Source: Oceanospirillales bacterium (lineage in GTDB: Bacteria; Pseudomonadota; Gammaproteobacteria; Pseudomonadales; Balneatricaceae). Taken from it: 64,000 nt of DNA. Of this stretch, positions 63,701-64,000 are shown piece by piece. The DNA lies in assembly GCA_018223185.1 (NCBI GenBank), contig JAAEYW010000004.1, positions 172,508 to 236,507 on the forward strand, written 5' to 3'. Made by a program: the position numbers and the translations under genes. The notes beneath the pieces were generated by a model. The model saw only the letters and a program-made list of their open reading frames with translations. It ran no database searches and had not been told where the DNA came from. The stretch's first letter is position 1; the number at the start of each line of letters is the position of its first letter.

Positions 63701-64000
63701 GGGCTGCGGCCACCTACAGCATTGCTGGCGCTGTTGCGGACAGCCGTCAGAGTGGCTTTGATCATAGCATCGCGGGCCACTACGGAACGTTGTATCTGAA
63801 CAGTACGACCGGCGGTTACAGCTACGTCCCGAATGATGTAGCAATAGAGGCACTGAAAGCGGACAGTTCTGAACAGTTTAGTGTGCGTGTCAGCGATGGA
63901 CTGGCATCTGACAGCCAGGTGCTGACGGTGTCCATCACCGCAGTGAACGATACTCCGACGATTCAGGTGAGCACCACGAGTGCGACCTATACGGATACGG
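36730..64000 (+). CDS. Giant LEPRxLL/DUF4347 multidomain adhesin (3' partial, at least 9,090 residues)
   Basis: A single frame starts at ATG 36730, with GAGG 8 bases upstream, and remains open to the window end, giving at least 9,090 residues (over 900 kDa). Order of parts: LEPRVLL motif (residues 25-31); DUF4347-like region (about 98-345); putative-Ig (He_PIG)/cadherin-like domains (about 575-1065); LamG-like domain (about 1070-1250); two C-type-lectin-like domains (about 1487-1764); a triplicated beta-rich domain (about 1777-2317); two propeller-like regions around a second LamG-like domain (about 2320-3090); cadherin/Ig-like domains (about 3147-5957); then VCBS-type repeats to the end. It is probably exported by a type I-like system including the two upstream genes. 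Function as a cell-surface or released adhesin is inferred. The C-terminus, including any secretion signal, is not visible. Confidence 0.93.
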   Translation, partial: MADKNTVSKNRRVSHARRKPIISALEPRVLLDGAAVVTAVDTVVTDVDQQDLNQDTLTTDTQSIALTDSQDAVQADTQDPSLAIDESAYAPVPLVAGDIILISNSIPDYDNLAATFGNDFQVVAIDTASDVRSQIEAIAPVSGTTPNYHVLALKDSDQLLVGSYSSSTDLLTALDANAGDLDALAEVVLVDNTQYNAGKHLVVIDESVSFADEIIANLSPDWQVIRINSSEDGLDQLLDALQGQSEIDSIHLFSHGSEGQIQLGSLVIDSANLASLSDRLGILGSYLTESGDILIYGCDVSLGFLGQQFVDDLAVLTGADIASSDDATGGVLYGGDWDLEYLTGAIETDPILASSYEDSLGTITMSTGLASGSGTVNVTRNSSRLYWQASGTNFLYDSNYISDPWVDNYSDQQNVPYIETQWRRHTVHFLWWSWSYSYPVFINRTAYFGSGTRYATEEVVLEEDSTYNFSVTTNNTYKLNVWGGVEDLGTGPYTSNAALYKGSFDPNDPLKNLVAASEDGWLTSTQYLYQGELEKGTYIVVTSFDDGQFNWYPENNSFWTKFNTYAQQLWGNFTLKVNNLNQAPMWTTRDLSVNLDGDGILRAAIPWSLNGDTTVYDPDSDAFTLDAKLANGSDLPSWLSFNPNDLSFTGNPPANTGTLTVRLSATDGQLTSIRDFTITYTNDNDQPEVVAIPDQTWDGERDFSYALPAGTFTDADPSTDSFVYSATLGDGSALPAWLSIDSSTGELSGNPPANYDSLTLIVTADDGSGQANATQSSTFTLNLVNSNDIGTVSSFERTFAEDSTHSFRAADFVLTDTDTHASDGTTGGVGKTIQMIRILALPEQGTLWLDANGDGVLDAGEAIVANQEIAYAALSQLRYTPKQHWASEGDADITANSDDSFVWVASDGVNYSSNTATTTLKVTLNNDAPELGFSAGTALSVRPNTNDPLSTPILIDSGLTLIDADAAYTTNASYDTIKSVVVSITDGVTNGFQSGDLLSLTSAGATLAASYGISVSYDTATGVMTLSGDATATQYQELLRTLEFSSSNTDNDHLRSIDITLRTIDIGSRNVATFDGVDDYIDTLQASLPMLMDFTVSVWARADLSEMTSGNQWTMVSQGIPGAGNNFFLTLVDNGDGTHNLRLGDAWIYTAAQGFSVDGEWHQYTVTRSGNSGTLYIDGVKVATGTMAETLPGTDFRIGEIYRKSDTQEWGDHKWNGSLSDVRIYDRILDQGEINTSLDTAQTLNGYEANLVAWYPLATDFNNHAAQTSWDLGRDFDPMNGDGIDGAWSLGVIEGQSGDTVPTYGTFQSMTGEQSKVNVYVDQIVIQNPGQSYGSSADGWGQFVFPTSLNGDFWANTPTGAVQVLAGWSNPAAIQFTAETSGVYAIDARFWDAHPGAAGTSASIYEVYKVDSSGNGVLVSNDNERITDDNTGAIKERASLHQIVLQAGEKLVFVVHQGDANQPSSDEIATSIHINLLATQVTSGGNNYFYNLETGHYLGLTNTAVANWDEAKTGAESQNYNGETGYLSSAIDTTSLQIMRALMQDQAIVGAWMGGYQLAAATDDATTGYADGWFWNSGPKTGTPFDGNWSSGEPNNSSEDYLGLFAPDGNIDFNNAGYNDFAYDNSGQVKGYFVEFGDAALDLPTELTSNISIDGGNAMVFVDANTVYSAKTGHYYKLDGSTDFSNAISASESSTYNDGTTTSSGYLTRITDADELALISRLTQNNNSNGVWVGTRNVDTNGNDSIDWRWVDSAGNVSNFDGSQYYQEIMTANELQADGWVRVSYDDFSHGNTGWQTFLNDNGELGRYASSQDWLLKDFDLNNQQSVITFKFNRYDSWDNENFEIRLRWGSGNNYLDISEPFVFSTQYTTPITGTATLNGKSVNYTITPIDNYGNFAYAAWEDQSFEIKIEIPENFADKLSFYHRSTLDSAVADESYSLDNFSVWQKPEDHAVEGFDNGVYGWVDGNSGGTFASNGTVNITDPAFGQALWFYGAQPSKNFVINNDATTVEFDLLALDSWDSEAQFSTNGVEGFATWINNQQLFFFDRVGATNYSSVVTGSATINGETVTYTITPSSDYGNWAGSPGSAQDQSFHVKIDLPVDFGQDFNLKLSATLDEGSANESAAIDNVTVYKTNITSYDQVDTFENGDLSGWNDASDNTGVFGGLVNIAGWGDALSFATRDPQKTFYIDNKATRIEFDFLALDSWDSEHFYTQLNDVTVIDFVRSVNVEYIDTVSGYATIGGKTVTYTLTPNDDWGTWENSRNANVNGWESQSFHVVIDLPQDFGQSVELKFLTNLNEGVNNESAAIDNVRVYSIENAGWLDPNGILTTDVNSVSEYGGQQFNGTYQRLDEFESIQLSEGGVGATDGWSDTSGIASDGTYIYIYYANWNGGGIGHIHRFTTAGEFVDTFAVDMGSNFNNDLVYADGYLYRREAQNTATGAGDVLYRVSTSDLTSVTTITDRPEFQNSDNWLYGNLFAMPDGRLGTVGFVNNAQNYVNVQLFAVSGTTLTLDEEIRVYDPTGWLDTGTIDSHGFASDGKYLYIMHAPSGGYKVYDLTTGNAVHDGSSSPLTGNGIDNATFLTRDPITGDFYWTDIQGSHIGHSQYTNFDINFTNTDNAFKFDGVDDYLDLGNISGISDAYTLEANIYLDGANTWSRIFDLGNGQQNDNILLAVQGATGELVFQQYNGTTGVLTGSVNTVGKIPLGQWVHVAAVYDGNGGVKLYFNGVEQLTETTSNFVDPVVTTRTSSFAGKSNWSIDQYFNGQLTELRIWNDARTQSEIQNNMNASLGDADLTDASLLGYWNGSSRNTDGTATDLSGEGHTALEVGAGIIHMEQYESLNLKFANGSSYDDNDWDIQGLATDGNKIYIYYPNDSGTIIEHDMNGNRLGGTGDHYQIDPNGYLGGVESEMVYVNGYIYFRNSNNTDGASDDKIYRFSLADNTISQVTLPATNGLLDGPFHFAGSLFAMPDGRLGILSTVDSKVRLFDLSSDGLSLSFSEDINLNEDWSWLNNYHGATSDGRYLYVLRDRAAGDWDYRVYDLLTGSLAFDGTPYTFFRSGLNNSSYMAYDPISESIYFADYNGSHIARARAPIAADATHQYVTEYGAEGTTLAAPLLTTETSILPDKYVSASRTLVVRVGNTEPSVSDWAASVDEDHTLSFTASEFNNAFSDPELDSLYSITLTSLPDAGAGTLKLSGIVVSVNDTIASGDLSKLTFEPVADYSGSVSFTYTASDGYLSSGTSTVTLTINAFNDAPILDATASPVLTGIDEDIADLSNTGTTVADIVVDSSITEVANDNSVVEAIAVTSVNNTYGVWQYKIGAGSWTNFSDITGSDVNLGSAALLLDSTDLVRFIPNSNYNGTASFTFRAWDKTSGSAGGTTDPYAIGGNTTVSAAEATATLSINPMNDEPSTANKTITLDEDSSYTFTAGDFAFSDIDSGAALNSITVTLLPAAGSLTWNNGSSDVAVTAGQVISKADIDAGKLKFTPAADAFGSAYATLDFTVSDGTDSSVAATLTLDVTDTNDAPTDIAWLTGGSVTENSEAGTTVGKLTGTDPNTGDTLRYQRVSNTNFTISPDGTVKVSDLAATLDYEITPTQVMRVRVTDSGGLTYEEDITITLTDVVESAPSVQTNSIYITPGQTIQVTESYLTASDIQQTDAELVYTVKSSISGGTFFIDSNGNGSLDEGEELGVPSDFNPDLTSTFTHQDVVDGKLYFSKDSSQDTARMSLELSDGTNNVNTTLLAIASNRPEVSPVDDQQWSTSGAQSFRLPGSSFTDADLDILTLTTSTLPSWLSFDAATWTFSGTPTGSEAVDGNFIDITVTATDGRTEAVSDTFRIIFNDTVTKPSVVTPIDNQTFDGAGTQSYTFDATGVFSAQSGHPITGYTATLADGSALPSWLIFDASTPSSSSLSGNPPADAAPGPYWIKLTANTDAGGSSSTLFRLSVFNSNDIPTATALLDQTITNADPYTFTVNLSNFSDGDNDSIMLSAQGATGSTGLDTVELPSWINYETDGNGNLIFSATAPAGTGSQTVRIFAEDGQGGQVYTDFDIHYSGGVNKAPSVMTSRGISTMDSSDQLSTSTVQRLELLSVRQGDTVKISNNYLREADPDDDGVDLTYTLTSLPSYGQMWLDSDNDGLLSGSETTLAVGDTFTQADIDNGLLLYRNTDTSTAVGDNPPDDRFTFNLKDGLEDGVSELVGATLDIQVTSRPTLPTLVSVLRYNPGSDITSADSLQFKLIFSESVRGVDTSDFALTGSLKDSGLIESVSVIDSRTYVVTVAGSGIADATGTLGLSLAASPTITNASRDTDISTSQLTATESDESYTLDNTPPNAVLSTNADWHDGSGAFYAYIDFDEAVYGFTIEDLSATNATLSGLERVTTDPNFDPDNLPRDYDPTNPVEAEGNRYRVLVTPDGTLASISIDLAAATSTDLAGNSNTAATQLVIPDNTPIDLSSDLDWIALLSGDQYDYYDDTQAKSDGVDLVGNANNPLLYTQYNQATDEIAFRVRMESEGGKGTFYLIGITDDPDAGAIDFFVGVFVPSNGSTPEVKFYEAGNGTNISPSTTSFNSKSAESAAGQSVLISSTGSDLDSNGSNDGFVSFKFDAQALVSFANGAGGLSDYTIDSSLGFVIVTATQTNSINGDIGGVDGITDQPWDFTPVVLNNTNPTAADASASIAENSERVFATADFNFSDVDSGDSLSAVTIASLPTSGTLMFYDGGSWIAATIGQVVDAADISSGHLKYIPDTNYNGTDTWAFKVSDGKGISTDSYDFVISVTAVNDAPEILNLNGDIAYWSTNNVAAIIDPFTYATVADIDSADFDGGALSITFNDGLASENQLSVVDYGLISLSGTDISYDGTVFGTVDSSFNGVYDSTTNASTALVINFDADATPTAVSALLQALRYTYVGADAISDIRTVDVVLTDGDGGTSGTSTVTLVGPPVYQYDEVYPEYGFEDTQLPFTAADFGISSGDTVEITYFGTNTGIWTYGSGIALNVGDQVTSAQFDTLKFTPLADDFGDGINSLSFKFVGTANTTGYDSSGMSLIEPTIIINLQPVNDAPVVDLNGAAAGVDFSASWTELNGIESASRTVALAADSSISLSDVDDTRFANLVLKANVYAGDRLVVGSDLLDVSVSASGTVTVAGNSFDYTVTSDGSSARIVFSASPEQSVSSYEMLLDALAFTHLSSTPDTTQRVYQISVNDGVLDSAIATTRIAVSAVNDTPILREVSALVGYDWGQDTPTILSPAIELEDLDGTVTSVTLNIADGLAGDRLNYTSTANVTGEWDASNRTLTLTNTGTTEDLQSALRTVTFSSTVNSNGTIHVDLVATDNEGGSTLIATTAISLYNNSPVIDLQSGSDTGVSSTDNYTSDNTPTFDVKVPSDAQVGDTLTLYSADGTLLAQVTLADDDLNGSVAMTTSTLSEGKQAIIAKLDRTGASASIDLLVDTVTPVFADQSHDYLENRNAGETLATLVANDGAHTSDTSGVVSYTITDGDSNSWFTIDADGKVSLTAAGEAAAANDYETVSNQFVLTVDADDAAGNTTTATLTLNLVNADESVPTITAQSHSYSEAQSVDTEVATVSASDDVGVVSYAFKHSDNTYSTISEDGYYSIDSSGKIRLTVAGLNGAANDYETGANSFAYTVRATDAAERSSEALVTLDVTNINEAPQVIRSGSHSVNFSEGGDSVALAPTMIVTDQDNATLASATIAINTSYLENYDLLAFINDGSSMGNISGSFNTATGELTLTSSGATASLSEWQNALRAVTFTTSSVEPGAARTISWNVNDGETTAAPNNLDSGTVYTSVIIEQKYTEQESAFSPVVSVNFTNTTGGNSDLSEKSFADGGTLTFSIGSPTASETLALTTETAALTGAGVVSVVGSDVYVGDGSTATVIATVAGGTSGSDLVVTANADFDSQGIAGYLLMQDIAKLVTYHNSSDLSATNNSFVKTLTVMATATDASASSFDQTITIVEVNDAVTLTAPAAISYTDTAADDTFQVNGDGSVLVLSASDPDSATTTAFGISGGIDKGDGTIYKAGTYGTLTLNTTTGAYSFIPDDDAINALSSPANETFTVTASDGSGSTDSQTLTISIIAAANDAPLISIETGDTAVSSLEEAATETLTTSGTLSVADLDLTDTVSVSKVSVVASGTTAGLGSDNASLLAMLTLDAGDVIANNTTSGDINWSFDSGTEYFDYLAGTESLVLTYRIKATDSATNDSVEQTIVITINGASSAPFISGGPDVANLSETDGVLTSGGSLTITDTDVSETVSVSAGLVVSGTSNRSDTSAPDDAALLAMFNVSSTPTQIIDGSNTTATLNWVFNSGSDYFDYLADGETLILTYTVTATDSAASPLSDTETVTITITGTSDAPVISLDTGDSNSTDLFENASSPLVATDTLTVTDVDTTDIVSASVALASSNTGTSSRTNPAAPSDAELLAMFSVSPTAVLDGVTNSGSLTWSFNAVGETFDYLATGETLIVEYTVTVTDDNGTPLSDSETVTLTITGANDTPTLSASRTAVSYIDTTDDDTFYDVTGVLTSSDVDTADTLTYGIDTPDGTTVVRAGYDVSKTGTYGTLFLNSTTGAYRFVADDAAVESLSADISETYTLTVSDGHSGTATQTFTVNLTGANDTPVVSGTFTGAVTEGDSGDTETASGVISISDRDASVSFADVASTTGTNGYGDFVLSSGVWTYTLNQSASGVQELDAGDQLTDTYTFTATDGTQQQVIITLTGTNDAPTLSAITAISFTDTNGADSFLTNADGNTRSLVGNDVDADDTASYSIFGQETNTDVNAGSYDVRKEGSFGVLYLNSTTGAYSYEPNAAAIEAATGSSSETFTLKITDSGSASSSQILTIIVTGANDTPAITLGAGDSDASTLSESNGTLTATGTVTVSDVDVLQTVTSTVTGVLASGDTSGSYATALADMLTLSTATILDSEEITDSLTWSFNSGSEYFDYLRAGQQLVLTYTVQVSDDDGTPLSDTQTIVVTVDGTNDKPVISVSGGDSDSANLTENAASPLTATGTLSIDDVDVADTITVVTNAVTVGGTVSGSAVPSNAALLAMMTPTIATPSTVIGDTVTSGSVAWSFDSGSETFDFIGAGETLILTYAIQAKDDANPSQLSTHNVTVTITGINDAPVISYESTDLLPEEAGDSIADAIQGFIASGDPSNMTATGTLSFTDVDASDRPTASVDTVNYSDSSITGLNRDSSVLTLSDAQKLAIYNAFSVSEPASNSNDGTINWLYSVSQSDIDFLGSGQKVTALFTIILDDGNGNTDTQAVTVTILGRNNAPTITVESGDSSVAAIVEPSGDTSLTVSDTLTVSDTNISDTVVAEVISGTFSYRDGTAQTMTGTQLGWLTLGTDASPWSILDNATDSAQMTWTFNSDSEYFHDLAEGETVILTYLVRITDDAPDGAELSAEKAITVTITGINNAPVITNGPDVIELDETNAALTSNGSLTVSDADLTDVVTSARTLVVSGTSNRSDSAAPTDAELLAMFSITPEATLSDTQTSNILSWSFDSESETFDYLAKGETLLLTYTVTSTDDNTTPSSATSTVTITITGTDDRPVITQGPDSVNLTETNNGLSATGSLVVSDVDTADSVVITRSLTSVAGSSDRTDPAAPSNEKLLSYLTVSPGALIDGTQTQATLNWAFDSLGQAFNYLSDSETLILTYTVTATDDSDGLVATETITVTITGSNDAPTIIVGSSDTDTAALTEANTKLASGGSLSVTDIDTRDTVAVFVVSVTESGVTAGLPSDNTALLNMLSVDATNIIANNATSGVINWQFDSATELFDYLAVGEQLSLSYIVRATDSSGGVVDKSVTVSIEGSNDVPTLTVVAANGVTELADASAQVLSQTGAVTFSDLDASDTVTLTYSSDENIYWSGGVLDNALKANLIGGFSLSAVNVPATGSVDWSYDLAATDLDFLADGETITFSYTVLLTESQGEQRTEQVSFTLTGTNDTPVLASVASINYTDTADDDHFNAVDGTLSSSDRDSNDSATYGISGQTGDTSRSGYDLSKAGSYGTLYLNSATGAYSYVPNDGAINALTSDASETFTLSVTDASSASDSQVLNINLTAANDTPEITASLTDTTYVETAADDTFNAVTGTLSGSDRDTVATATYAITGSSPDTSLSGYDRSKAGTYGTLYLNSVSGAYTYIPNDAAIEGLTAGVSKQDSFTFERIDDQGAKATTGFTAWIAGAADAPIISEGGDAVSLRETDAALTTEGSITVTDNDLSDAVTLTVSNVAVGGTSTATHPANATLLGMLQLTPSSLLSDGSSISDTVTWRFDSGSEAFDYLSEGETLVLTYTLNAADNGSPSLSTTDTVIITITGSNDGPLLVSPATISLSDTASDDSFTPVTGTLVSSDSDQGAAATYSIAGAVADSRQSGFDHSIAGHYGTLYLNSTTGGYSYVPNDVAIEALKADSSEQFSVRVSDGLASDSQVLTVSITAVNDTPTIQVSTTSATYTDTVLDDAFTSTVSGTLSSDDRDGDATTYSVAGEQSGINTINGGRYDRVKATDFGDLYLNSQSGSYTFVANAAAINSLKADSHLLFSFSVSDGLSSASELLTIHLVAANDTPELTTVSDINYTDTADDDHFNAVDGTLSSSDRDSNDSATYGISGQTGDTSRSGYDLSKAGSYGTLYLNSATGAYSYVPNDGAINALTSDASETFTLSVTDASSASDSQVLNINLTAANDTPEITASLTDTTYVETAADDTFNAVTGTLSGSDRDTVATATYAITGSSPDTSLSGYDRSKAGTYGTLYLNSVSGAYTYIPNDAAIEGLTAGVSKQDSFTFERIDDQGAKATTGFTAWIAGAADAPIISEGGDAVSLRETDAALTTEGSITVTDNDLSDAVTLTVSNVAVGGTSTATHPANATLLGMLQLTPSSLLSDGSSISDTVTWRFDSGSEAFDYLSEGETLVLTYTLNAADNGSPSLSTTDTVIITITGSNDGPLLVSPATISLSDTASDDSFTPVTGTLVSSDSDQGAAATYSIAGAVADSRQSGFDHSIAGHYGTLYLNSTTGGYSYVPNDVAIEALKADSSEQFSVRVSDGLASDSQVLTVSITAVNDTPTIQVSTTSATYTDT
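36802..37770 (+). other. N-terminal LEPRxLL motif and DUF4347 region of the giant adhesin
   Basis: LEPRVLLDGAA at residues 25-35 is the short motif that opens many giant surface proteins. The DUF4347 core begins at KHLVVIDESV (near 199) and has IHLFSHGSEGQIQLG with His255 and ILIYGCDV with Cys298. A region before it (near 98-190) starts similarly (IILISNSIPDYDNL) but lacks both residues, suggesting a degenerate first copy. The spacing of His and Cys is like that of caspase-fold domains; this is inference. Confidence 0.8.
41188..42020 (+). other. Two C-type-lectin-like domains in the giant adhesin
   Basis: The first (41188-41640) has the layout of a C-type lectin fold, with GAWMGGY, WFWNSG, WSSGEPNNSSEDYLGLF and YFVEFGD. 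It includes the tripeptide EPN (residues 1593-1595), which in animal lectins marks mannose-type calcium-dependent binding. The second (about 41740-42020) repeats the pattern (YYKLDGST, GVWVGTRN, WRWVD) without an EPN and appears shortened. Confidence 0.7.
42060..43680 (+). repeat. Triplicated unassigned beta-rich domain of about 180 residues
   Basis: Three consecutive units share the phrases RYDSWDNE, ALDSWDSE and ALDSWDSE, then a strand, then GTATLNGKSVNYTITP, GSATINGETVTYTITP and GYATIGGKTVTYTLTP, then SAVADES, SANESAAIDN and NNESAAIDN at the ends. They are divergent at nucleotide level, so this is old duplication. The family was not recognised; a jelly-roll carbohydrate-binding type is a guess. 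Confidence 0.75.
43690..46010 (+). other. Paired propeller-like regions flanking a LamG-like domain
   Basis: Two segments of about 280 residues (43690-44560 and 45190-46010) share the same phrases: GIASDGTYIYIYY versus GLATDGNKIYIYY, NLFAMPDGRLG versus SLFAMPDGRLG, and ASDGKYLYIMH versus TSDGRYLYVLR. Their recurring strand-loop pattern suits a beta-propeller. Between them is a LamG-like domain starting FKFDGVDDYLDLG (44590) and containing YFNGQLTELRIWNDARTQ. The parallel LamG start NVATFDGVDDYIDT occurs earlier at 39937. Confidence 0.65.
60664..62517 (+). repeat. 1,854-bp tandem repeat, unit 1
   Basis: This unit is followed without gap by a second unit beginning at 62518. All 1,483 bases of unit 2 that are in the window match 60664-62146 with no difference seen. 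1,854 bases equals 618 codons, so the frame is preserved. The unit consists of four type B and one type A VCBS-like segments. Confidence 0.95.
62518..64000 (+). repeat. 1,854-bp tandem repeat, unit 2 (truncated by window end)
   Basis: Second copy of the 618-codon unit. Just before its left boundary the sequences still resemble each other (AACTATACGGATA... at both places), then diverge, so the join lies in homologous VCBS sequence. Further copies may lie beyond the window. Confidence 0.95.

Larger units (their letters stand above)
54640..64000 (+). repeat. VCBS-type repeat array of the giant adhesin
   Basis: Two repeat types alternate. Type A (about 130-150 residues) has TxxDVDxxDxV and a C-terminal FDYLAxGETLxLTYTV; I count about 13. 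Type B (about 110-120 residues) has YTDTxxDDxF, GTYGTLYLNSxTGAYSY and ETFTLxVTDxxxxSDSQ; I count about 10. A classic VCBS unit with DGVWTYTLN-like text sits at 56640-56930. These rigid, probably calcium-binding units extend adhesins from the cell. Confidence 0.88.

Noticed and set aside
39844..63853. Many minus-strand open frames of 60-260 residues over the giant gene
   Set aside because: They lie antisense to the continuous frame and repeat whenever the plus-strand VCBS sequence repeats (for example identical frames 1,854 bp apart). They are shadows of low stop-codon density, not genes.
60664..64000. Long exact repeat considered as a CRISPR or transposon duplication
   Set aside because: The repeat is an in-frame coding unit of 618 codons without spacers, inverted ends or transposase.

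Overview
The window comes from a Gram-negative gammaproteobacterium, probably a marine, motile, polyhydroxyalkanoate-storing member of the Oceanospirillales or a near relative. The evidence is the thrS-infC-rpmI-rplT-pheS-pheT-ihfA-merR-tRNA-Pro order, DNA polymerase II, the TonB/ExbBD system, a phasin, a chemoreceptor and the Pseudomonas-like infC and ihfA sequences. The species itself cannot be read from the sequence.

Layout: (1) 2-4002: end of a mevalonate-pathway operon (GHMP kinase, diphosphomevalonate decarboxylase) overlapping DNA polymerase II. (2) 4006-11663, minus strand: an iron-uptake operon exbB-exbD-exbD-tonB-TonB-dependent receptor-FMN hydroxyacid oxidase-piuC, ending in a broken ferric-binding-protein gene and headed by a Fur-box-like site. 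(3) 11664-16490: sparse region with a decayed phosphonatase-like gene, a SnoaL-like gene, a phasin, a chemoreceptor and a YjfB-like motility gene behind a sigma-28-type promoter. (4) 16492-20708, minus: a di-heme peroxidase translationally coupled to a PAS-GGDEF-EAL protein. (5) 20936-24744: the lutABC lactate oxidation genes and a divergent FadR-type regulator with a palindromic operator between them. (6) 24818-33264: a HAD phosphatase and the translation/IHF cluster, ending in tRNA-Pro(GGG). (7) 33265-34276: scar region with a tRNA-like remnant, a duplicated tRNA-3'-end-like sequence and a decayed tyrosine-integrase N-terminus. (8) 34277-64000: a TolC-like lipoprotein, a short periplasmic adaptor and one gigantic open reading frame that runs off the window.

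The most notable system is region 8. A single frame stays open from the ATG at 36730 to the window end, giving at least 9,090 residues. It begins with an LEPRxLL motif and a DUF4347 domain, followed by LamG-like, C-type-lectin-like, a triplicated unassigned beta-rich domain, two propeller-like segments, cadherin/Ig-like domains, and over 3,000 residues of VCBS-type repeats. The last part contains a 1,854-bp (618-residue) tandem duplication that is identical at the nucleotide level for all 1,483 bp visible. The flanking integrase and tRNA debris suggests that this giant adhesin and its export partners were acquired next to tRNA-Pro. No inner-membrane transporter ATPase lies in the window, so the export machine is incomplete here.
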